Shown: one piece after another, positions 43,599-50,408 of the stretch
Layout: every line of letters starts with the position of its first letter
Position numbering within the stretch: the stretch's first letter is position 1
Origin: Paludibacter sp.
GTDB lineage: Bacteria; Bacteroidota; Bacteroidia; Bacteroidales; Paludibacteraceae
Assembly: GCA_027450045.1 (NCBI GenBank)
Contig: DAIDKM010000016.1
Span: 1 to 50,408 of the forward strand
Reading direction: 5' to 3'
Length of the DNA: 50,408 bases
Position numbers and translations under genes: made by a program
The notes under the pieces: model-generated
The model's input: the letters and a program-made list of their open reading frames with translations, nothing else
What the model was told of the DNA's origin: nothing
The model's database searches: none

Positions 43599-43652
43599 AG
43601 ATGAGAATAATTGACATGCGGATTCTATAAGGCCAAAACAAATTATTCATAT

Positions 43653-45323
43653 ATGAAAACAATAAGTTTATTGATTCTTATTTTAGTTGAGTCTCTATTA
43701 ATTCAAAGTTTGGGTAACCCATTGCCCAAACCAACGGTAACTCAATATTCATGGCATGAGCAAGGACGGATTATGTTTATCACCTATGGGCCTGCCACAT
43801 GGCAAGGAAGAGAGTATGACAATCATTCTACCCCTTTATCACGTATCAATCCCAAGTCATTGAATACAGATCAATGGTGCAGGGTAGCAAAGTCATGGGG
43901 AGCTAAAGAGATTCTGTTTGTAGCCAAACATGTAGGAGGATTTTGTTGGTGGCCTACTAAGACGACGGATTATAATATCAGCCATACGCCGTATCAAGGA
44001 GGTAAAGGGGATGTGTTAGGACGATTATCCGCTTCGTGCAAGAAATATGGATTGAATCTTGGTATATATGTATACCCCGGAAATGATCTTGGAAGTGCAG
44101 GCAAAACAAAAGACCCATCCCAACAAGCAGCTTATAATAAGACATACAGAGAACAGCTGAAAGAAGTGCTCACCCGATATGGAGATATAAAGGAAGTTTG
44201 GTTTGACGGGAATTGTCAGATCAACGTAAAAGATATATTGCAGAAGTATGCGCCCAATGCTGTTGTTTTCCAGGGGCCGGAAGCAACAATTCGTTGGGCG
44301 GGGAATGAAGATGGTAAATTAAGCTATCCGGCATGGAATACGCTAAAGAAAAGTGATTTGGTGACGGGTGTAGCGACAGAGCAACAAAGCGATCCGAATG
44401 GAGATGCATGGGCGCCATTAGAAGCAGATGTCCCCTTATATACCCATTTTTGGTTTTGGAGTCCTGAAAAAGAAAAGAAGTGTCTTTCATTAAATCAGCT
44501 TATGGATATTTACTATAAGTCTGTAGGGTATGGTGGTGTTATGTTATTGAATGCTACCCCTGACACTACCGGACTTATTCCGGCAAATGATGTAAAATTA
44601 TATGCACAATTAGGCAAAGAAATAAACCGCAGGTTTGTTACTCCATTAGCAAAAGTTGAACATATAAAGGGGAATCTTGCCGAAATTTCTTTTCAGAGGC
44701 CGACTGTAATCAATCATGCTATCATTATGGAGGATTACAGACAGGGAGAACGGATTCGTTCCTATATCATTGAAGGATTCGAGCATGGATTATGGAAAAA
44801 GCTGACAGAAGGGATTTCAATAGGAAGAAAAAAGATTGATTATTTCAACAATGTCACAGTTTCCCGCGTTCGCTTACGTGTTCTTCAAGCGGCTGCATCC
44901 CCACTTATTCGTTCATTTGCCGTGTATCATGTTAAAGGGTTCATCCCAATTACAGACGACAAACAAAAAGATTGGCAAATATGCGCAGAATGGAACTCGA
45001 ACGCATTTAAAAACGACCATCTTTCACTCAAGGTGAATTTAACCCCATTCATACCCGAAGCAGGTCAATATGAAATAAAGATAATCCCATCTGATAGTGG
45101 TAACCAGACAGTATTACAAGTGGATAGCGTGGCTCTTTATTTTCAGGAGGAACGTGCTCACCCGGAATTTCTGAGAAAGATCGATACCTTCGATTATAGC
45201 GTGAACCAAACACAACAAATCACTAAAGACACAAGCACGAAGTTAGTCGTCAATCTATCTCTTTTATCAAGTTTATCAAGAGAGGGAAACGGCGGAGAAA
45301 TACTCATTAAAAAGGAGGAATAA
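43653..45323 (+). CDS. Divergent GH29-like alpha-L-fucosidase with carboxy-terminal sandwich domains
   Basis: The 556-residue protein has a signal peptide (about 1-21) and a GH29-type barrel. The probable nucleophile is D185 in KEVWFDGNC. TTDYNISHTPYQGGKGDV (104-121) and YGGVMLLNATPDTTG are strong family blocks. The canonical HWG motif reads ITYGP here (43-47), and HHDGF reads HVGGF (93-97), so two histidines used for fucose binding in GH29-A are absent. After the barrel comes an F5/8-type C-like sandwich (about 330-430), then a further small beta domain. The ATG at 43653 is preferred, as the frame from 43611 adds a non-signal stretch. It is probably a GH29-B-type or related enzyme for branched fucose; activity is uncertain. 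Confidence 0.8.
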   Translation: MKTISLLILILVESLLIQSLGNPLPKPTVTQYSWHEQGRIMFITYGPATWQGREYDNHSTPLSRINPKSLNTDQWCRVAKSWGAKEILFVAKHVGGFCWWPTKTTDYNISHTPYQGGKGDVLGRLSASCKKYGLNLGIYVYPGNDLGSAGKTKDPSQQAAYNKTYREQLKEVLTRYGDIKEVWFDGNCQINVKDILQKYAPNAVVFQGPEATIRWAGNEDGKLSYPAWNTLKKSDLVTGVATEQQSDPNGDAWAPLEADVPLYTHFWFWSPEKEKKCLSLNQLMDIYYKSVGYGGVMLLNATPDTTGLIPANDVKLYAQLGKEINRRFVTPLAKVEHIKGNLAEISFQRPTVINHAIIMEDYRQGERIRSYIIEGFEHGLWKKLTEGISIGRKKIDYFNNVTVSRVRLRVLQAAASPLIRSFAVYHVKGFIPITDDKQKDWQICAEWNSNAFKNDHLSLKVNLTPFIPEAGQYEIKIIPSDSGNQTVLQVDSVALYFQEERAHPEFLRKIDTFDYSVNQTQQITKDTSTKLVVNLSLLSSLSREGNGGEILIKKEE

Positions 45324-45372
45324 AATGTGTTTTTGAGCAATATGGGAAAAAGATTCATTTAACCGAACATGT

Positions 45373-48300
45373 ATGAAAAAAGGCGCTTTTTTTATTGTAT
45401 TCATTTTTGTGGCAATACTTTCATTTGCCACAAAGCCTATCTGTAAAATTTTTTGGCAAGAGAATTTCAATAAAGGGGTAATACCCTCCGGTTGGAAAGA
45501 TGTAGCGTTGAATGACAGCAATGTTAGTTGGACGGTTACTGATCAGCCCTATCCGGGATCTTACGGGCGCAATTATCAGGCGCCGCCGATTGCATCAAAG
45601 AGCCGGGGTTACTACCTGATGATCGCCCCAGGTGTCAAGGTGGGGAAAAACATTAAGAAATGGGCAAAGGCAGGCATATTCCCGGATGCCTATATTCAGA
45701 CGCCGGCTATTGATTGTTCGGGGAAGAAGTCAGTAGTTTTGCGTTTTCAGCAAAACTTTTTTTGGGGTGAGTGGGAGCGTTCCTCCGCAAATTCAGGATT
45801 AATTGTTGCCGTCAGTCATAATGGAAAAGATTGGAAACAATATGATGTCCATAACGGGATTGGGCCGGCTGAGGATTGCCCCAATCCTATGAATGTTGAG
45901 TTGAACATTACTCGTGAAGCAGCGGGACAAAAGACAGTATATATTCGCTTTTTGTGGCATCAGATGTATCAATGGTATTGGATGATTGATGACATATCCT
46001 TATCAGAAGGGTATGACAAAGATATAGAAGTCATAGACCTTACGGGCAGGAAAACTGAAGGAAACGTTTTTTTAAAATCAGATACGTTATCCTTTCATAT
46101 TGTCAATTTAGGAGCCTATCCGGTAGAGCATGATTTTGATTGTTATCTGCAAATAGATCAAAGGCCATTGATCAAGAAAGTGATTCGTGCTTCAGAACAT
46201 AGTCCTTTTGGTATCATCGACACGATGAAGATATCCTTTGATAGCCTTGATCTGACAGATATCGGCATCCATAAAATTAAGTTTTATACTGCTTTAGATG
46301 GAGACATGCGTCCCTCGAATGACACATTATCCATGGAACTGTATTCCAAAGCATGTCAATTAGGTGACATTACGCAATGTACATCAAAGAAAGACACGAT
46401 CTATCTTCAATGTCATCAAACTAAGTTCAGAATTCAATTTTTAAGGGACGACTTGTTCCGGATCTGGATGGCATACGATGGCATTTTCACCAATCCGGCA
46501 GGGCATGATTTAATCATAAATAAGCTAAAGGCTCCTGTTTATGTTACCACTGAAGATAAAGGGGCATATTATGTAATGCACACTCCTGATTTATCATTAC
46601 GAGCGTACAAAGATCCGCTGCATTTTGCTTTATACAAAGCAGATAATAAAACATTAATTTGGAAGGAAGCCAGGGGTATTACCTACGGGAAGCAAACCAT
46701 ACAGTATCTTAAACGGGAAAATGAAGAACAGTTTTATGGAGGTGGAATGCAGAATGGACGGTTTTCGCATCGGGGAGATACCATTAAAATGACTATAGAC
46801 TATGATTGGGAGGATGGAGGAAATCCAAATCCTGCCACTTTCTATATGAGTACCAAAGGATATGGAGCAGTGAGGAATACGTATGCCACAGGATATTATT
46901 ATTTTGGAGATACGATCAAGACAGTACATAACGAAAGCCGTTTTGATTGTTACTATTTTGTAAATGACTCACTAAAAGGCTTATTAAACGATTATACGGA
47001 TTTAACCGGGAAGCCTTTTTTAGTTCCTAAATGGGGATTGGGAATGGGAGATTCCAATTGTTACAACCGAGGGGCAAAGTCAGGTAAAACAAACGGTTCC
47101 ACTTCAACAGGATATGACGGGTTAACCCCCAGTGTCATTCATTTGATAGCAGATAAATATATTGAAGAAAAAATGCCCAGGGGATGGATCATCCCGAATG
47201 ACGGATATGGTTGTGGTTATACGAAACTTGACTCTGTAGTGCAAGCTTTACATAAGCGAGGTTTTTATACCGGACTATGGACGGAAAACGGAGTTTCAAA
47301 GATTGCTCGCGAGGTAGGTGTAGACGGATCGCGACTGTGTAAATTAGACGTAGCGTGGGTTGGACCCGGATTTCATTTTGCCATGAATGCAGCAAAAACA
47401 GCGTATACAGGAATTGAGAATAACAGTAACGCGCGAGGCTTCGTGTGGATGGTGTGCGGATGGACAGGCGCTCAGCGCTATTCGGTTTTGTGGACTGGAG
47501 ATCAAAACGGAAGTTGGAATTACATCCGTTGGCACATTCCTACTGTAATAGGATCAGGCCTTTCGGCGCAGAACTATGCAACGGGCGACGTCGATGGTAT
47601 CTTTGGAGGAAGCGATTCAACCTACACGCGTGATTTGGAATGGAAGTGTTTTACCCCCGTTTTTATGGCGATGTCTGGATGGGCTTATAACAACAAAAAC
47701 GGGATTAAGGACAAACAACCCTGGTTGTTTGGAGAACCCTTCACGAGCATTAACCGTAAGTATTTAATACTTAAAGAAATAATGACGCCTTATATGTACA
47801 CTTTATGCCATGAAGCCTCACAAACAGGCGTCCCGGCTGTCAGAGCCTTGGTGCTTGAATATCCTCATGATTCGATCACTTGGGGTAATGCCACAAAATA
47901 TGAATATCTGCTTGGGAAAAGCCTGTTAGTAGCTCCCGTTTACAAATCGCAAGCATATCGAGACAGCATTTATCTTCCTGCAGGGGAATGGATAGACTAT
48001 TGGAATGGAGATCGGTATAAAGGGCATATCACGTTGATGCATTATCCTGCACCACTTGACAAGTTGCCTCTTTTTGTACGTGCCGGAGCCATTATTCCTA
48101 TGTATCAACCGATGATGTATAATTGGGAACGTCCAATTGATACTCTTACCCTTGATATTTATCCACAAGGGAAGTCTTCTTTTGTAATGTATGAAGATGA
48201 TGGGTTGACCCGAGATTACCGGAAAGGCATGTTTGCCACAACACAATTTGAAGTACATGCTTCGGCAAACGGAGAGGTGCCCATTGCTATCATATTGCAT

Positions 48301-48540
48301 GCTGCTAAAGGTGAATTCAAAGGGAGGCAAAAGAACCGTGTTTATCTTTTAGTGATTCATTCACTCGCATCACCAAAAAAGATATTTATAGGGAGTAAAC
48401 AGTTGAAACATGAGAAAAATGCCAACAGGTTTCTGAGCGCATCATCGGGCTGGTATTATGACTTGAATAAGCAAGGCATTATTCATATCAAAACGCCAAC
48501 TCTGTCTACTCATGAGACAACTGTTATTCAAGTGCGATAA
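45373..48540 (+). CDS. GH31-family glycosidase with amino-terminal MAM-like module; candidate alpha-N-acetylgalactosaminidase
   Basis: The 1055-residue secreted enzyme has a signal peptide (1-20), a MAM-like jelly-roll (about 26-212, WQENFNKGVIPSGW to WYWMIDDISLSEGY), an Ig/CARDB-like domain (about 215-325), then the GH31 N-sandwich, barrel and C-sandwiches. The likely nucleophile is D659 in KLDVAWVGPG and the acid/base is D710 in LWTGDQNGSW. ATGDVDGIFGGS follows in the barrel. LDVAW differs from the alpha-glucosidase form (WxDMNE) and, as far as I recall, resembles the GH31 subfamily with alpha-N-acetylgalactosaminidase activity. With sialidase, hexosaminidase and fucosidases beside it, removal of core GalNAc from O-glycans is a reasonable proposal, but alpha-galactosidase activity is not excluded. 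Confidence 0.88.
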   Translation: MKKGAFFIVFIFVAILSFATKPICKIFWQENFNKGVIPSGWKDVALNDSNVSWTVTDQPYPGSYGRNYQAPPIASKSRGYYLMIAPGVKVGKNIKKWAKAGIFPDAYIQTPAIDCSGKKSVVLRFQQNFFWGEWERSSANSGLIVAVSHNGKDWKQYDVHNGIGPAEDCPNPMNVELNITREAAGQKTVYIRFLWHQMYQWYWMIDDISLSEGYDKDIEVIDLTGRKTEGNVFLKSDTLSFHIVNLGAYPVEHDFDCYLQIDQRPLIKKVIRASEHSPFGIIDTMKISFDSLDLTDIGIHKIKFYTALDGDMRPSNDTLSMELYSKACQLGDITQCTSKKDTIYLQCHQTKFRIQFLRDDLFRIWMAYDGIFTNPAGHDLIINKLKAPVYVTTEDKGAYYVMHTPDLSLRAYKDPLHFALYKADNKTLIWKEARGITYGKQTIQYLKRENEEQFYGGGMQNGRFSHRGDTIKMTIDYDWEDGGNPNPATFYMSTKGYGAVRNTYATGYYYFGDTIKTVHNESRFDCYYFVNDSLKGLLNDYTDLTGKPFLVPKWGLGMGDSNCYNRGAKSGKTNGSTSTGYDGLTPSVIHLIADKYIEEKMPRGWIIPNDGYGCGYTKLDSVVQALHKRGFYTGLWTENGVSKIAREVGVDGSRLCKLDVAWVGPGFHFAMNAAKTAYTGIENNSNARGFVWMVCGWTGAQRYSVLWTGDQNGSWNYIRWHIPTVIGSGLSAQNYATGDVDGIFGGSDSTYTRDLEWKCFTPVFMAMSGWAYNNKNGIKDKQPWLFGEPFTSINRKYLILKEIMTPYMYTLCHEASQTGVPAVRALVLEYPHDSITWGNATKYEYLLGKSLLVAPVYKSQAYRDSIYLPAGEWIDYWNGDRYKGHITLMHYPAPLDKLPLFVRAGAIIPMYQPMMYNWERPIDTLTLDIYPQGKSSFVMYEDDGLTRDYRKGMFATTQFEVHASANGEVPIAIILHAAKGEFKGRQKNRVYLLVIHSLASPKKIFIGSKQLKHEKNANRFLSASSGWYYDLNKQGIIHIKTPTLSTHETTVIQVR

Positions 48541-48633
48541 CTGCAAAAGTTAATTGATCAATTTCATTAAACATGCAAAATCATGTTGACCAAACAATAG
48601 GAATCATCAAGTTCACTCAATCATATTATTCTT

Positions 48634-49683
48634 ATGACACAAAAGATTTTAGAGAAATACGGTTTTAGGCCAAGTAGTTACACGATGTTGGCTTTTGGTA
48701 CAGGGTTGATCAATCACACATGGTTAGTAACGGATGAGAAAAGCTCAAAGCAATTTATTTTGCAACGGATCAATCATGCTGTTTTTAAATCGCCTGAAGC
48801 TATTGCCAAGAATATTAGCCTAATAGATACCTTCCTCAAGAAGAACTATCCCGACTATTTATTTGAAGCTCCACTCAAAACTATTGAGGGAGAAAATATG
48901 GTTAAAGCTGAGGGTGAATATTTCCGATTATATCGTTTCGTAGAGGGATCACATACCGTCGATGTGGTTAAAGATCCGAAGGAGGCATACGAAGCTGCTA
49001 AACAGTTTGGTAAATTCACAGCCAATTTAGCTGATTTTGATGCAAGACAGCTTAACATCACATTGCCCGATTTTCATAATTTGCCTTTACGTTTTGAACA
49101 ATTTAAGATGGCCATTAAAAATGGAAATTCCCAACGTATATCACAATGCAAGGAAAATATTCAACAGCTATTGGATTATGGGAATATAGCCGAAGCCGCC
49201 ACGAAAATAACTAAAATGCCGTTCAGGGTAATTCATCATGATGCGAAGATCAGCAACGTGTTGTTCGATGGGGAGAATAAAGGGATGTGTCTTATTGATT
49301 TTGATACGATCATGCCGGGTTATTATATCAGTGACATAGGGGATATGATGCGAACCTACCTGTCACCCATCAGTGAAGAAGAAAAAGACGGGGCAAAACA
49401 TGTTATTCGTATGGATTTCTTTGAAGCCATTGTTTCAGGGTACATGAGTGAAATGGGGAAAGTACTTACTGCTTTGGAGAAATCCTATTTTGTTTATTCG
49501 GGCAGCTTCATGATTTACATGCAAGCATTGCGCTTTATTACCGACTATTTGAACAATGATGCTTATTACGGGGCAAAGTATGAAACCCATAATTTAGTGC
49601 GAGGTGAAAATCAGCTTGCATTGCTACAACGATATGCCGATAAGGAGAAAATAATGCAGTCTATTGTGGCACGATCTTATTAA
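48634..49683 (+). CDS. APH-fold sugar kinase, probable N-acetylhexosamine 1-kinase (NahK-like)
   Basis: The 349-residue cytoplasmic kinase belongs to the aminoglycoside phosphotransferase / choline kinase fold. The nucleotide loop is GTGLINHTWLV (residues 22-32). The catalytic loop VIHHDAKISNVLF (199-211) has D203 as catalytic base and N208. LIDFDTIMPG (220-229) supplies the metal-binding aspartate, D222 by family position. The same fold in bifidobacterial NahK makes GlcNAc-1-phosphate or GalNAc-1-phosphate, which are precursors of UDP-sugars. Its position after the hexosaminidases and GH31 supports a role in trapping released hexosamine. No antibiotic resistance role is suggested by the context. 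No signal peptide is present, consistent with action after uptake. Confidence 0.83.
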   Translation: MTQKILEKYGFRPSSYTMLAFGTGLINHTWLVTDEKSSKQFILQRINHAVFKSPEAIAKNISLIDTFLKKNYPDYLFEAPLKTIEGENMVKAEGEYFRLYRFVEGSHTVDVVKDPKEAYEAAKQFGKFTANLADFDARQLNITLPDFHNLPLRFEQFKMAIKNGNSQRISQCKENIQQLLDYGNIAEAATKITKMPFRVIHHDAKISNVLFDGENKGMCLIDFDTIMPGYYISDIGDMMRTYLSPISEEEKDGAKHVIRMDFFEAIVSGYMSEMGKVLTALEKSYFVYSGSFMIYMQALRFITDYLNNDAYYGAKYETHNLVRGENQLALLQRYADKEKIMQSIVARSY

Positions 49684-49836
49684 AGATTACCAGAAATGTA
49701 CAGACAAACAGAAAAAAGTTGATTTCATCCATCAAAGACAGACATTCTTATTTCATTTCTGAATCTTATTCTTTTATTGTCATTTGATGAAATGATAATA
49801 GTGCTTTGAATTCAATTATTCATAAAAACAAAAACC

Positions 49837-50408
49837 ATGAGAAAGAATCTATTTATTTTATTACTGCTCTCGTTGTATTCGGGCGTTATCTTTGGGCAAT
49901 CTATTTATCCCGGGCAGCCGATAGGCCAAGCGGTCATTCAATCATCGCGAGGCCTTGTTTTAGTTGAGAATCATGTGCTTTGTGCCCGGTGGGCAATACA
50001 GGAGCAAACTATGCAGGCGCAATCTTTTCAGAATAAAGAAACAGGGCAAAAAGTTGATTGGAATCACACTCCCTGGTTTTCTATTCAGCTTAAAGATGGA
50101 GAGACGTTAACCTCCAATGATTTTCGAATCATGTCTGCCCCGCAAATTAGATCCGTTAAGGGGATCAGCACTTCAGTCAAGCGATCGGGAAAAGACAATG
50201 GGAAAGAACTCTTTGCTGATTTATATTGTAAAAAAGTCAATTTGAAGATTCATTGGCAAGTTATTCTCCGTGATCATTCCAATTATATTCGTCAGAAGTT
50301 TACCTTGACTCCCAAAGACTCGTTGAAAGTTGATCAGATAACGCTTCTGGAAATTCCACAAAGCAGTTCCCTGAAAGCGAATGGCGTTGTAGCCGGATCG
50401 CCTTGGAT
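49837..50408 (+). CDS. Secreted protein, amino-terminal part (cut by window edge); probable glycosidase
   Basis: The reading frame is open from the ATG at 49837 to the end of the window, giving 190 residues and no stop. A signal peptide covers about residues 1-21 (MRKNLFILLLLSLYSGVIFG). The rest is a beta-rich region with SFQNKETGQKVDWNHTPWF, SNYIRQKFTL and VDQITLLEIPQ. This resembles the amino-terminal super-sandwich of large secreted glycosidases of the GH36/GH27 or GH101 type, but no catalytic residue lies in the visible part. The start is supported by an A-rich leader and by its place 153 bp after the kinase gene on the same strand. It probably extends the same locus. Confidence 0.75.
   Translation, partial: MRKNLFILLLLSLYSGVIFGQSIYPGQPIGQAVIQSSRGLVLVENHVLCARWAIQEQTMQAQSFQNKETGQKVDWNHTPWFSIQLKDGETLTSNDFRIMSAPQIRSVKGISTSVKRSGKDNGKELFADLYCKKVNLKIHWQVILRDHSNYIRQKFTLTPKDSLKVDQITLLEIPQSSSLKANGVVAGSPW

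Noticed and set aside
1-50408. Insertion sequences, prophage, tRNA/rRNA genes, CRISPR arrays
   Set aside because: No transposase, integrase, phage structural gene, tRNA-like cloverleaf or spaced direct repeat array was recognised anywhere in the window.

Overview
The window looks like the chromosome of a Bacteroidales bacterium related to Tannerella, Paludibacter and Parabacteroides. The evidence is the SusC/SusD pair, an AT-rich genome, several Bacteroidetes-type promoter boxes (TAnnTTTG, some with a -33 TTTG/TTG 19-21 bp upstream), and sialic acid genes arranged as in the known Tannerella/Bacteroides nan loci. No tRNA, rRNA, insertion sequence, prophage or CRISPR array was seen.

Positions 1-20537 hold core and housekeeping genes. 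They are an Lrp-type regulator with an acyltransferase; nadA with a PAP2 phosphatase; mnmA with a U32-family trhP-like gene (both predicted to act on wobble uridine 34 of tRNA); a lemA/TPM/ygcG membrane cluster; an adenine deaminase overlapping a class I amidotransferase; dusB; two overlapping membrane-protein genes; an M3 oligopeptidase behind ribF; and mnmG, apt and uvrC in a row. Two near-perfect parS (ParB-binding) palindromes lie between mnmG and apt. A 640-bp AT-rich gap beyond mnmG carries an array of 11-bp repeats. From 11527 to 20537 every gene points left, and from 21178 every gene points right. Together these suggest, but do not prove, that the window lies close to the replication origin.

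A lone gene of unknown function (21178-21984) and a 950-bp gap follow. From about 22.7 kb to the right edge there is one large, all-forward polysaccharide utilisation locus for sialylated and probably mucin-type glycans. It opens with a good promoter (22677-22709) and an upstream dyad. The order is AGE-type epimerase, sialic acid lyase, SusC, SusD, a strong intrinsic terminator, GH33 sialidase lipoprotein, MFS sialic acid transporter, divergent GH20, single-domain SGNH esterase, two-domain sialate O-acetylesterase (NanS), kelch mutarotase (NanM), canonical GH20 hexosaminidase with a C-terminal sugar-binding-like domain, GH29 fucosidase, a second divergent GH29-like protein, a multidomain GH31 enzyme, an APH-fold HexNAc-1-kinase-like protein, and the start of another secreted protein cut by the window edge.

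The proposed logic is as follows. Esterases and sialidase remove O-acetyl groups and terminal sialic acid, NanM converts the released anomer, SusC/SusD and NanT import it, and the lyase and epimerase turn it into GlcNAc via ManNAc. The fucosidases, hexosaminidases and GH31 enzyme then take the remaining glycan apart, and the kinase traps a freed sugar inside the cell. The nan core is established knowledge. The fucosidase/GH31/kinase extension, and its reading as mucin O-glycan degradation, is inference.
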